A stretch of DNA of 40,952 nt, taken from assembly GCA_018399685.1 (NCBI GenBank), contig JAGYOK010000017.1:1-40952 (forward strand). The letters are read 5' to 3'. The position numbers and the translations under genes are program-made. Below the pieces are notes generated by a model, which searched no databases, was not told where the DNA came from, and was given only the letters and a program-made list of their open reading frames with translations. Shown here one piece after another: positions 25,120 through 33,618 of this stretch (its first letter is position 1; each line of letters begins with the position of its first letter). Source of the stretch: Alphaproteobacteria bacterium (GTDB lineage Bacteria > Pseudomonadota > Alphaproteobacteria > Micavibrionales > Micavibrionaceae).

Positions 25120-25458
25120 CTATGTTATTTCAAAAATCGAATGTATTGTTTGATCTATATTTTTACAGCAAGGCTCTTTGCTTGTATAAGGCCATGTCAA
25201 TTTAAGTGCTTCATACTGGGCATTAGGAGGAACAATACTATCGAGAGAACTGCACTCCCTATATTTCTCTAGCGCTTCATCGTATTTTTCTTGCGCGATT
25301 AATGCTTTGATATACCAAAGAAAAGCTTTGTCATCATAAGGGCACTTCTCAAGATTTTCTAATGCCATTTGCTCTGCTTTTTGAGGATCGTCCTCTAATA
25401 ATTTTGCCATTATTGCATTATCAGCATTAGCGGCAACTTTGAATCCATGAGCGCTCAT
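25120..25458 (-). CDS. Small TPR-like protein, 112 aa (paralogue 2)
   Basis: Helical protein with a recognisable TPR-like stretch: CPYDDKAFLWYIKALIAQEKYDEALEK follows the spacing of Ala/Gly/Tyr residues in a tetratricopeptide unit. Its position relative to the duplicated hisD end is the same as that of paralogue 1 to true hisD, and its terminal codons resemble those of paralogue 1. No strong ribosome binding site is seen before ATG 25458. It probably mediates protein contacts; nothing shows with what. Confidence 0.65.
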   Translation of the reverse strand: MSAHGFKVAANADNAIMAKLLEDDPQKAEQMALENLEKCPYDDKAFLWYIKALIAQEKYDEALEKYRECSSLDSIVPPNAQYEALKLTWPYTSKEPCCKNIDQTIHSIFEIT

Positions 25459-25551
25459 ATGAATTGTCTTTTGTTTTCGTACGTATTGAAGGTTATTACA
25501 TAATCACGGGGCAGGGTGCAAGAAATTTCCATATCACACATGAGCTTAAGG

Positions 25552-26025
25552 CTATAAAGGCTCCGGGGGTGTGTTATTTGTAGGGCAGAGGTTGGGGTTG
25601 TTTAAAATATCTACGAGCCCTTCGTAGAGAAATATGGTTTCTTTTAATTGTTCTTTACACGATGAAACGCCAGATTCATTAGTTTGTTTGCCACAGGCTA
25701 TTTCTAATTTCTCAAGGTAATCCTCAAAAAAACCTTCCATTTCTTTAAATTTCTTTTTGTGTTCGATTAATAGATCGAAATGGCCGTCCGAGATATTCTG
25801 AGCCACTATTCGGGAATAGTTGCCGAGGTAGGCCGTGTTTGTGGGCTCGTTGTAGAATAACTTTGCACAATGTTCGAGTATTATGTCGTGTTGTTTCAGA
25901 AGACCTGCGGTGTAGGTTAGACCTGCGATGAGGACGAGATCGTATGGACGCTCTTTTAACTGCGCAAGAATACTATTCTGCTCTTCTTGAATATCTTTTA
26001 TTTGCTCCTCAGTTAACCTATTCAT
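25552..26025 (-). CDS. Small TPR-like protein, 157 aa (paralogue 3)
   Basis: Helical and Glu/Lys-rich. Its segment AKLFYNEPTNTAYLGNY followed by SDGHFDLLIEHKKKF aligns with ELFYSNPVNSDHFETY and FDGFHSLVKEEEKKY in the 129-aa protein, so the two are paralogues. A Cys near the middle (ACGK) and one near the C-terminus (SSC) are isolated. ATG 26025 has GAAAGCGG upstream. It stands alone between paralogue 2 and hisB. Confidence 0.65.
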   Translation of the reverse strand: MNRLTEEQIKDIQEEQNSILAQLKERPYDLVLIAGLTYTAGLLKQHDIILEHCAKLFYNEPTNTAYLGNYSRIVAQNISDGHFDLLIEHKKKFKEMEGFFEDYLEKLEIACGKQTNESGVSSCKEQLKETIFLYEGLVDILNNPNLCPTNNTPPEPL

Positions 26026-26094
26026 GTCACCGCTTTCTTGTTTTTTTAGTTGTTACGAAGTTATGGGTTAAAAATCAACTGTTTTTGCATAATT

Positions 26095-26112
26095 AATAGA
26101 TCCTGACTCTAG
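26095..26112 (+). repeat. Dispersed 15-18-bp motif, copy 2
   Basis: AATAGATCCTGACTCTAG differs from copy 1 at one base. It lies just beyond the hisB stop, in the opposite orientation to hisB. Confidence 0.6.
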
Positions 26113-26143
26113 CTTAAAGTTTATGTTGTTAAGTAACCTGTTC

Positions 26144-26749
26144 TTACAAAACGCCTTTAGTGCTGGGGAGTTGGTCAGCGGCGCGTGGGTCGGTTTCTAC
26201 GGCCATGCGCAAGGCTTTGGCGCAGGCTTTGAACACGCTTTCGGCGATGTGGTGATTGTTGGCTCCGGCCAGCTTTGTGATGTGCAAGGTCAAGCCTGCG
26301 GCTCCGGCCAAGGCCTGAAAGAACTCCTGAAACAGCTCTGTTTCCATTTCTCCGACGCTACCGGAGGTAAACGCTACGTCCCAGATTAAAAATGCTCGGC
26401 CAGAAAAATCGAGAGCTACGCTTGTACGCGCCTCATCCATGACCAGATCAAAATGTCCATAGCGGCGGATGCCTTTTTTATCGCCCAACGCTTCTTTTAA
26501 TGCGCCGCCAAGCACGATGCCGATATCTTCCACGCTGTGGTGTGCGTCAATGTGAAGATCACCTTGGGCTTTGATTGTTATATCAATCAAGGAATGTTTG
26601 GAGAGTTGCTCCAGCATGTGATCGAAAAAGCCAATGCCTGTTTCAATATTGCTTATGCCGGTTCCATCAAGGTTGACCGCGATTTCAATAGCGGTTTCGT
26701 TGGTCTTGCGAGATATTTTAGCGCGGCGTTTAGTCATGTTATCAATCAT
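26144..26749 (-). CDS. hisB: Imidazoleglycerol-phosphate dehydratase
   Basis: HisB dehydrates imidazole-glycerol phosphate to imidazole-acetol phosphate. It is the stand-alone dehydratase (201 residues), as in alphaproteobacteria, with the metal-binding signatures [20 protein letters not shown] and the [12 protein letters not shown] segment, ending with the QLPSTKGVL tail copied at 24951. Either ATG 26749 or ATG 26737 may start it; neither has a clear ribosome binding site. It is the first gene of the ancestral hisB-H-A-F-E order and is now 3.7 kb from hisH. Confidence 0.96.
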   Translation of the reverse strand: MIDNMTKRRAKISRKTNETAIEIAVNLDGTGISNIETGIGFFDHMLEQLSKHSLIDITIKAQGDLHIDAHHSVEDIGIVLGGALKEALGDKKGIRRYGHFDLVMDEARTSVALDFSGRAFLIWDVAFTSGSVGEMETELFQEFFQALAGAAGLTLHITKLAGANNHHIAESVFKACAKALRMAVETDPRAADQLPSTKGVL

Positions 26750-26813
26750 CCGGTTGGTTCAGGGCAAGCCCGTACCCCACTGTTATGGCGCAAAAAGACA
26801 GCTTTTGTAAAGC

Positions 26814-26838
26814 AAAAGCACGCCAAAGGTGGCGCGCT
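26814..26838 (-). terminator. Rho-independent terminator of the 26871 gene
   Basis: On the minus strand GCGCGCCA-CCTT-TGGCGTGC is followed by TTTT, 33 bases past the stop of the 201-aa gene. It separates that gene from hisB. Confidence 0.6.
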
Positions 26839-26870
26839 TTATAAAATACTATGTTAATATTACCGATAAA

Positions 26871-27476
26871 TTAACGCACCAAAGACACGCTTAGCATCCC
26901 CTCATGAGGAGGTGGGTTCTCAGGATCACGTATGGGAAGTATTTGCATACGGTATGACATGGAAGTAATTTTGTCATTATCCAGTTTGTGACGAATGTGG
27001 AAAATCGTACTGCTCTCGGATTGGCTCATATTAAAGCCTTCGAGGCTTTCCATTTTTGATTTTAGCACGTCAAGGTCGGCTATGGTTTTATAAATATCTT
27101 CCTTTGTGCCAGGCCCTGTGCGAGTAATACTTTGGATAGCGTTGTCTATGACATGAACCCGCAACTCGGCGCCTTGCAGAGTGTTATGTGAACATGTCCA
27201 GAACTTTTCCTGAGAAGTTTTCTTGTCTTCTGCAATATGTTCACGCTCGTTTGTGCGGCACTCAAAGGGCGCTCTAGCAAGAATTTCATCAATTTTCTGT
27301 ACCGGTGTTTCAAGTGATAATCCCTGCACAGTGGCGCTTTTGATAAGCTGGGCATGAGGAATTTTTCCTTTGGCCATATTTATATTGTTGCCTAATCCGC
27401 CAGTTTTGCCAGCAAGTGCATACAGCATAGCGAAGCATAGTAAAAGCAGGGTGAAGATAAAGAAATTTTTAGCCAT
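26871..27476 (-). CDS. Hypothetical exported or membrane-anchored protein, 201 aa
   Basis: An N-terminal hydrophobic segment (residues of about 4-22, FFIFTLLLLCFAMLYALAG) acts as a signal peptide or single anchor, leaving a periplasmic domain. Two Cys (FECRTN and WTCSHN) are placed as if for one disulfide. The rest is mixed alpha/beta and matches no family I know. AAGGA about eight bases before ATG 27476 supports the start. It is divergent from the lipoprotein protease gene across about 120 bases that hold the palindrome CGGCTTTAAAGCCG. Confidence 0.65.
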   Translation of the reverse strand: MAKNFFIFTLLLLCFAMLYALAGKTGGLGNNINMAKGKIPHAQLIKSATVQGLSLETPVQKIDEILARAPFECRTNEREHIAEDKKTSQEKFWTCSHNTLQGAELRVHVIDNAIQSITRTGPGTKEDIYKTIADLDVLKSKMESLEGFNMSQSESSTIFHIRHKLDNDKITSMSYRMQILPIRDPENPPPHEGMLSVSLVR

Positions 27477-27554
27477 GATTTTTTCCTTGGACTGGTTTAG
27501 TAACTCATTCTAGGGTAGAATTTTACTTGAAAGATTATTCAAAATAACGCAGCG

Positions 27555-27570
27555 CGGCTTTAAAGCCGTG
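27555..27570. promoter_or_regulatory. Palindrome between divergent genes
   Basis: CGGCTTTAAAGCCG is a perfect 14-base palindrome in the spacer between the 26871 and 27597 genes. It may be an operator or a hairpin; no regulator is suggested. Confidence 0.3.
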
Positions 27571-27596
27571 CGCTATTCTAGCAAAACACACGTATA

Positions 27597-28991
27597 ATGG
27601 CCACACACCTTATTAAAAAACTTTGTATTATTGTTACTTTATGGGCAGCAATGGTTGGTTTAAACGCTTGTACGAGCGTTCCCGAAAGCACATTTAAAGA
27701 AACGCTTGAGTCTCCGCAAGACGCGCATCCGGCGCCCATAAGATTTTCGGGGTTAAAGAACCACCTGCCAGTGGGTACAGAGATAGGCGTATTACACCCC
27801 AACACCCTTTTTAGCAAGGTAAAGCTGGGGCGTAACGCATTCAAAGGGCTTCAGAAAAAAGATCTGGAAAGCGCTCTGGCCGAAATGCTGGAGATGCAGG
27901 GTTATGATATTACTGATACGCTAGACACCGTTTTGTCCGAAGAAGAAGAGGACGAATATTTGCGCGCAGAATATACGCTGGGCGCAAAGCTGGTCGACGC
28001 CAAAGCCGATATCAGGGATGTTGGCTGGATGGGGAATTTTATCACAGATGGTTTGTTAACCAATGCGCAGGGCGTTTCAGGACGGCTATCTATAGAGATA
28101 GAGTGGGGGCTGTATGACATGCTGCGCCGTACGGTCGTATATAAAACAAAAACAAAGGGTTATACAAAACAAAAATGGGGTAATGAGGACGGGATCAATT
28201 ATCTTTTCAATGAGGCCTTTGCGATGGCGGCGCATAATCTGGGCGCAAACAAAGAGTTTCATGATTTGGTTTTTTATGGCAAAAAGCCTGACAATAGCTG
28301 GCGCAAGAAAAATGCCGATCCCAATGAAGGGCGGCCACGCAAATTTGATCCGCAAGGAGATGTTACGCTCAAGAACCCTCCATTAAGGGATGAGCAAAAT
28401 CAGGAAAACGTGCGGCTGGCGGCCAATAATGCGGTATTAGTGCAGGCCGGGAAAAGTCACGGTTCGGGATTTTTTATCACTAAAAAAGGGCATATCTTGA
28501 CTAACGCCCATGTTGTGGGGGATGCGCTGCGTGTGCGCGTGGTAACGGCTAATAAGGAAGAAAAGCTGGTGGCGGAAGTACTGCGCAAAAATAAGGCGCG
28601 GGATGTCGCACTGCTCAAGCTTGAGGAAATCCCGAAAGACCTGAATATAGCTCCTTCGCCCATTCAGGTGGAGTGGCCAGCGGTGAGCGAGGATATTTAC
28701 GCCGTGGGCGCTCCAGCGCATTACCGGATGCAAGATACAATCACAAAAGGTATCGTGAGCGCTCATCGGCTTATCAAGATCGACGGGCTGACCATGAAGT
28801 TTATTCAAGGCGATGTGCAGACCATAGGCGGGAATAGCGGTGGACCGCTGCTTGACGCTTACGGCAATATTGCGGGTATGTGCGTAATGGGAATGTACCA
28901 GCTTGCTACCGAGAGTGATTCCGGCTTGAATATCTTTATCCCCATTGATGAGGCGTTACACTATCTCGATATTGATTTGGTATCGCCGTAG
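27597..28991 (+). CDS. Lipoprotein with C-terminal trypsin-like serine protease domain
   Basis: The 464-residue protein begins with a lipoprotein signal ending GLNAC (Cys25), so it is anchored to a membrane facing the periplasm. Residues of about 275-460 form a trypsin-like (S1-type, HtrA-like) domain with the full triad: His305 in TNAHVV, Asp336 in DVALLKL, Ser414 in GGNSGGPL. No PDZ domain follows. Residues 50-260 are a separate domain with LRAEYTLGAKLVD and SGRLSIEIEWGLYD, reminiscent of periplasmic lipoprotein domains but not assigned. Cleavage of misfolded or signalling substrates in the envelope is the family-based guess. Confidence 0.9.
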   Translation: MATHLIKKLCIIVTLWAAMVGLNACTSVPESTFKETLESPQDAHPAPIRFSGLKNHLPVGTEIGVLHPNTLFSKVKLGRNAFKGLQKKDLESALAEMLEMQGYDITDTLDTVLSEEEEDEYLRAEYTLGAKLVDAKADIRDVGWMGNFITDGLLTNAQGVSGRLSIEIEWGLYDMLRRTVVYKTKTKGYTKQKWGNEDGINYLFNEAFAMAAHNLGANKEFHDLVFYGKKPDNSWRKKNADPNEGRPRKFDPQGDVTLKNPPLRDEQNQENVRLAANNAVLVQAGKSHGSGFFITKKGHILTNAHVVGDALRVRVVTANKEEKLVAEVLRKNKARDVALLKLEEIPKDLNIAPSPIQVEWPAVSEDIYAVGAPAHYRMQDTITKGIVSAHRLIKIDGLTMKFIQGDVQTIGGNSGGPLLDAYGNIAGMCVMGMYQLATESDSGLNIFIPIDEALHYLDIDLVSP

Positions 28992-29097
28992 CCTCTTTTT
29001 TTTCGTTTATGTTCTAAACGTAAGTTTTTGTTAAATATTTTTGGTTATGGTAAAGTTGAGGAATAATAAACCATAAACAAATTATGGGCGGTAAATT

Positions 29098-30822
29098 TTG
29101 GGTAAATACGCACATTTTGAACCAATTTGGGATGAGCATTTGCATAACTTGTATACACGTCATGCAGAGGTGGCGCGTGATATTCACCAAGATGCCTTAA
29201 GGAAATTTACCGAAAATCCTGATTTAGAAGTTGATCTTGTTCGTATGACCTTTATGGATGCAAATCTAGAGGCGCTCGAAAAGATGAAAGAATACGACGT
29301 GGTTTCTGTAAGTATGGGACTTGCAGAAGGTGCCAGAATCAGAGGCTCCTTTTTGTATAATCAAAAGAACGCAGAGTTCGCCCGTCAGTTTTTTGAGCTA
29401 AATGATATGCCAGTATATGTGGTTTCTGCGGGCAATGATGGAGAAACGGGGAATCTAAGGGAAGTTCGTCTTGCCGATTTTTCCAGAAATTCTCTGGTTG
29501 TTGGAGAGGCCAATTTTGGAAAGAATGGCGAAGCCTACATCGAACAACATAGCAGCAGAATTAATCCGACATTAGCGGGTGACTCCCCTTTTAATCGGGG
29601 TGAAGCTTATCAGTACATAAATCTGAACCCATCGCTTGAAGGATATGAAGAGCTTATACGCGAATGGTTGGTTGATAGAGAAGCTAAGGCTCGGTTCGAA
29701 ACATTTGAAATTCAGGGGAAGACACCAGCAGAGATTATTAATGCCGGGATAGATATCTATGAAAAGCTTGAACAAGAAGGATATGCCCACAGTCAGGAAG
29801 TAAATGATAAAATACAGGCTTTCATGGACAATCCGCAAAGCCTGCATGATTTGGTGATTCCTGAAGTTGCTGCCGAGCTTTGTGAGACGAGTTCAAACTG
29901 TAGGGTTGACGAAAAAACCGGATATGTTACAGGGCTTAACGGGACATCCTTTTCTTGCCCTGAAGCTGCCGGTGGATTTATTTCCGGTGCAATGCATGAG
30001 CAAGAAATGAGAGAAGAACAGGGCCTTCCTATTCTTACGAAAGAAGAAATTGTCACTTTGGTAAAGATGTCCACGCTTGATACGCGCTCAAGGCAAAATG
30101 ATGGTTACCTTATGAAAGAGTATAATAATAGCGCCGGTAATGTACTTACAGATGCCGGAGGACATGGCGTTCTAAATTCAAAAATGTTTAGAAATCTGCT
30201 GGATAAAGCTTATGAGGTGATTGAGACAAACCCGGACATTGACCGGGAGGCTGTGGAGCTGAAGATGAACGCTTCGGTCGAAAGAGTTGAGAATGATATT
30301 GAGGTTACGCAAGATAACGAGCTGCTGCTAACGATTCATCAAAATCACATTAAATATACTGCCAGCCCAACTTTTGCGGACAGCAATGATCTTGTGATTG
30401 ACCGCGTTAAATTTTATTTTGATATGCCGGAGCTTAAAGGAGGGCCGCTGCCAAGTCAGATGACACTACACAGGGAAGGCCACCCCGATATAAATATGTA
30501 TACGCAGTCCTCAGATGGTGAAAGATTGGATAGTGTTCGCTGGCTAAGATCTGAAAGGCAGTTTGGCGAGGTTCTTAAAAGCGGCGAAAAATGGGAGATG
30601 GAATTTCGCGGTAATTATACAGCGGAGGGGAGCACCGCTAAAATTGCGATTTACGGTTATAACAAAGGCGGCTTAATGGATCAGATGATGGAATACAGTC
30701 AAAAGATAGCGCCTGATTATGAGCCAAAGCCGGATAAAAATCCTCAAGCTGATGTAATCGAAGATTCTCATGATGAGCGGCATTCGCAAACTCCAGTGCC
30801 TGATATGATTAACGGGCTTTGA
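29098..30822 (+). CDS. Subtilisin-like (S8) protein without a clear Asp/His pair, plus P-like domain
   Basis: The 574-residue protein holds the later half of a subtilase: VVSVSMG (strand before the oxyanion region), VVSAGNDGE with Asn113, and NGTSFSCPEAAGG with Ser284. The catalytic Asp and His should lie in the first 60 residues; only RHAEVARDI vaguely recalls the HGTHVAG helix, with the His one position off, and no DTG/DSG motif exists. An in-frame stop (TAA 29092) two codons before the TTG start excludes an upstream extension. Residues of about 395-525 resemble a kexin-type P domain (FGEVLKSGEKWEMEF). No signal peptide is seen. It could be a pseudopeptidase, or an N-terminally truncated protease. 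Confidence 0.7.
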   Translation: MGKYAHFEPIWDEHLHNLYTRHAEVARDIHQDALRKFTENPDLEVDLVRMTFMDANLEALEKMKEYDVVSVSMGLAEGARIRGSFLYNQKNAEFARQFFELNDMPVYVVSAGNDGETGNLREVRLADFSRNSLVVGEANFGKNGEAYIEQHSSRINPTLAGDSPFNRGEAYQYINLNPSLEGYEELIREWLVDREAKARFETFEIQGKTPAEIINAGIDIYEKLEQEGYAHSQEVNDKIQAFMDNPQSLHDLVIPEVAAELCETSSNCRVDEKTGYVTGLNGTSFSCPEAAGGFISGAMHEQEMREEQGLPILTKEEIVTLVKMSTLDTRSRQNDGYLMKEYNNSAGNVLTDAGGHGVLNSKMFRNLLDKAYEVIETNPDIDREAVELKMNASVERVENDIEVTQDNELLLTIHQNHIKYTASPTFADSNDLVIDRVKFYFDMPELKGGPLPSQMTLHREGHPDINMYTQSSDGERLDSVRWLRSERQFGEVLKSGEKWEMEFRGNYTAEGSTAKIAIYGYNKGGLMDQMMEYSQKIAPDYEPKPDKNPQADVIEDSHDERHSQTPVPDMINGL

Positions 30823-30891
30823 TTCCAATTAGTTTGGTTTTACAATCTTATGCTCTTGACACACTTGCTTTGATTGCCCATATCTTAAGCC

Positions 30892-31455
30892 ATGATGAAT
30901 GATACATATGATTACGCTGATGCAGCTAAGTGGCGCGGTACTACTATTCTTTCTGTGCGCAAGGGCAAAGACATCGTTATTGCCGGAGACGGACAGGTCT
31001 CAATGGGAAGCACTGTGCTGAAATCCAATGCACGCAAAGTTCGCAGGCTGGGGCGCGATGGCAATATTGTCGCAGGCTTTGCCGGTTCTACGGCGGATGC
31101 TTTCACATTGTTTGAGCGCCTTGAGGCCAAACTGGAAACCTATCCGGGGCAGCTAACCCGCGCATGTGTGGAACTTGCTAAAGACTGGCGCACAGATAAA
31201 TATCTACGACGTCTCGAAGCGTTAATGGCGGTCGCGGATAAGGATACATCCCTGATCCTGACCGGAACGGGCGATGTTGTGGAACCTCAAGATGGTATTA
31301 TCGGCATCGGTTCAGGCGGGAATTACGCTCTGGCGGCGGCGCGGGCTTTATACGATCAGGATTTGACCGCAGAAGAAATCGCGCGAAAAGCCATGAAAAT
31401 TGCGGCAGATATCTGTGTTTATACAAACGAGAATGTGGTTATCGAATCTTTGTAA
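30892..31455 (+). CDS. hslV: ATP-dependent protease subunit HslV
   Basis: HslV is the proteasome-like peptidase of the HslUV complex. The 187-residue protein has a 16-residue propeptide ending KWRG; Thr17 becomes the catalytic N-terminal residue (TTILSVRKG), followed by [20 protein letters not shown] and [11 protein letters not shown] 30892 and ATG 30895 are equivalent in effect. In alphaproteobacteria hslV commonly lies beside hisB and next to hslU; here three genes separate it from hisB and hslU does not follow. Confidence 0.97.
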   Translation: MMNDTYDYADAAKWRGTTILSVRKGKDIVIAGDGQVSMGSTVLKSNARKVRRLGRDGNIVAGFAGSTADAFTLFERLEAKLETYPGQLTRACVELAKDWRTDKYLRRLEALMAVADKDTSLILTGTGDVVEPQDGIIGIGSGGNYALAAARALYDQDLTAEEIARKAMKIAADICVYTNENVVIESL

Positions 31456-31474
31456 AACGCGCTTATTCCCAGCC

Positions 31475-32149
31475 TCAGGTATCGTTTCTTTCGCCAAAAA
31501 TTCCTGTTCCCACCCGCACATATGTTGCTCCGTGTGCGATGGCATCTTCGTAATCCTCGCTCATGCCCATGCTTAAATGACGGAGGGAATGCTCTTTAGC
31601 CAGCTTGCGCAACAAGGCAAAATGCAGGGCGGCAGGATCATCAATGGGCGGTATGCACATCAGGCCGATAATATCCATCGCGCACTTATTTTGGCAGAAG
31701 TTCAGGAATTCCGGCAGATCGCGCGGGTAAATGCCGGATTTTTGCGGCTCCTCGCCAGTATTAACCTGAATAAAGCAAGGTAGAGAATTGCCGGTTTCGG
31801 TCATGGCTGTGCCTAGTTTGCGGGCAAGCTTTTCCCGATCAACTGTTTCGATCACATCGAACAGCTCCAGCGCGTCTTTGATTTTGTTGGTTTGCAATGG
31901 GCCGATAAGGTGGAGCTTTAGATCATGGTAAAGCCCCGATTCTTTGTGGTTTGCCCAGTGTTCATGGGCTTCTTGCACGCGGTTTTCGCCGAACAGGCGG
32001 TGGCCGACATTTAACGCCTCTTGTATTTTTTCTGGAGGCTGATGCTTGCTTACGGCGACAAGATTAATGTCATTGTTCGAGCGACTCCATTGGCGGGTGG
32101 CGCGATCAATGTTGTGATGTACTATTTGTAAGTTCTCTAATATTGACAT
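31475..32149 (-). CDS. YggS-family pyridoxal-phosphate-binding protein
   Basis: This is a PLP homeostasis protein of the YggS/PROSC type, a single (beta/alpha)8 barrel without decarboxylase domain (225 residues). The PLP lysine is Lys35 in LVAVSKHQP; LFGENRVQEA, IGLMCIPP, LSMGMSEDYEDAI and VRVGTGIFGER are all family motifs. ATG 32149 is chosen because the family starts at this point; twelve extra residues up to 32185 are not conserved. It converges on hslV. Confidence 0.95.
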   Translation of the reverse strand: MSILENLQIVHHNIDRATRQWSRSNNDINLVAVSKHQPPEKIQEALNVGHRLFGENRVQEAHEHWANHKESGLYHDLKLHLIGPLQTNKIKDALELFDVIETVDREKLARKLGTAMTETGNSLPCFIQVNTGEEPQKSGIYPRDLPEFLNFCQNKCAMDIIGLMCIPPIDDPAALHFALLRKLAKEHSLRHLSMGMSEDYEDAIAHGATYVRVGTGIFGERNDT

Positions 32150-32230
32150 AGGGATTAAGTTATTGCAGAAGCGACAGGATTTCAATGAGGATTTTGCGCT
32201 AGTGCAATTTTAGGCAATGACGGGAGAGGT

Positions 32231-32260
32231 AAAAAAGAAAGGGCGCTAAAAAAGCGCCCA
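32231..32260 (-). terminator. Rho-independent terminator of the porin gene
   Basis: On the minus strand GGGCGC-TTTTTTA-GCGCCC is followed by TTTCTTTTTT, 32 bases past the porin stop. It is a textbook terminator for a highly expressed gene. Confidence 0.93.
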
Positions 32261-32291
32261 ATCAAAATTATGTTATTTCAAAACATTCAAA

Positions 32292-33407
32292 TTAGAATGT
32301 GATGTCTGTACCTAGAAGAACAGCTGTACCGTCAGCGTCATCTATGCCAGTTGGGTTGTCTTGCTCAAGCATTTGAACAGAACCGCGGAATGACATTCCT
32401 GGGCCGTATTCATAGATAACACCAGCTGTGTAACGGTCAAACTCTACATCAAATGCTTTGTCTTCAGCATTGTAGTAAGAAACACCAAGTTTGAATGGGC
32501 CAGTTGTGTAGTCAGCACCAACAACCATTGTTTCAAGGTCACCAGAACCTACACCAGCAAGACCTTGGTTGTCTTCCATGTAGATTGCACCAATACCGAA
32601 GGCAGCAATATCAAGGTCTAAACCAACGTTCCATGACTCAACGTCGTCAGTAGTAGGAGAAGAGCCTTCTTCTATACCTAATGCATAACCAGCACCAGCA
32701 ATCACGCCAACATTTTCGAAGTCGCCTTCATAACGAACGGCAAGTTCATATATTTCGCCGAGTACACCATCATCATCTTCATCTGTGTCGATACCAAAAG
32801 AATCAGAGTTACCAGATGCGTCAGGTGTGAAAGACAAACCAGCTTGGAAACCACTCATTACAGGTGACAAATATGTGATTTTGTCCATTTTGCCTGTTGA
32901 CATAGCATAGCTAAGAGCACCGGCGCCGAGACCTAACTCATCTGTCTCTATTATTGTGCTCCCATCAAGGTCAACAGCAGCAACAAATGGTGATACGTAT
33001 TGTACGATACCGTCAACGTTAGAGTCAGCGGAAGGAGCAGCAACCTGTAGAAGGTAACCAGCACCGTTTTCAGCACCAACATTGAAACGTCCCCAGTCGC
33101 CTGAGAAGTATACGTATGATTCGTCTGAAGCCATGTTGTCATTGCCGTCAGCTTGAAATTCAAAATGTGCACCAACTGTCAGACCATTGTCCAAAGTTGT
33201 TTCGCCACCAATGTGGATTTCAGTTTCACGAACCATGTCAAAGCCAGCAACGTCTGCTTTTAATGTCCCATCGTTTGGCTCGTCTTGGTCTATGAACGCG
33301 CCGTAGCCTTTGAAGTATCCGCCGACCTCAAGGTCAACATCAGCGTGTGCAGGAGCAGCAAAAGCCAATCCGGTAATAGCAACGCTTGCAAGTAGAAGTT
33401 TTTTCAT
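32292..33407 (-). CDS. Outer-membrane porin
   Basis: The 371-residue protein has a 22-residue signal peptide ending AHA. It then shows alternating hydrophobic/polar strands typical of a general-diffusion porin (VDLEVGGYFKGY at the start, aromatic girdle residues, a terminal Phe in GTDITF recognised by the BAM complex). Acidic loops (DTDEDDDG) are the external segments and suggest cation preference. ATG 33407 follows GGAGG at ideal spacing; GTG/ATG candidates upstream are rejected. A strong terminator ends the unit, and codon choice is noticeably uniform, both marks of high expression. Confidence 0.93.
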   Translation of the reverse strand: MKKLLLASVAITGLAFAAPAHADVDLEVGGYFKGYGAFIDQDEPNDGTLKADVAGFDMVRETEIHIGGETTLDNGLTVGAHFEFQADGNDNMASDESYVYFSGDWGRFNVGAENGAGYLLQVAAPSADSNVDGIVQYVSPFVAAVDLDGSTIIETDELGLGAGALSYAMSTGKMDKITYLSPVMSGFQAGLSFTPDASGNSDSFGIDTDEDDDGVLGEIYELAVRYEGDFENVGVIAGAGYALGIEEGSSPTTDDVESWNVGLDLDIAAFGIGAIYMEDNQGLAGVGSGDLETMVVGADYTTGPFKLGVSYYNAEDKAFDVEFDRYTAGVIYEYGPGMSFRGSVQMLEQDNPTGIDDADGTAVLLGTDITF

Positions 33408-33456
33408 TTTATTTCCTCCAACCATCCCTTAATGAAAAAAGAGATGACTATTGTTA

Positions 33457-33486
33457 AAGATAAACCCGAATGGGATTAAGTTACAA
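33457..33486 (-). promoter_or_regulatory. Possible porin promoter
   Basis: On the minus strand TTGTAA and TATCTT are 18 bases apart, about 50 bases before the porin start. A GTTGCA/TGCAAC hairpin at 33586-33601 lies further upstream, after the stop of the 33619 gene. Confidence 0.3.
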
Positions 33487-33618
33487 AGAACGCCCCCCTA
33501 TGACAGAAGAACGGGATCATTACGCCATCATATGACTCCACGATCAATGCGATTTTGTTTTATCGATGTAACTTTTTTTGGGGGCGTTGCATTTTTGCAA
33601 CAGAAGTGCTCGGAGAGA

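Noticed and set aside
26801-26819. GCTTTTG/CAAAAGC hairpin as a separate element
   Set aside because: It overlaps the T-run of the better terminator at 26814-26838 and has low stability.
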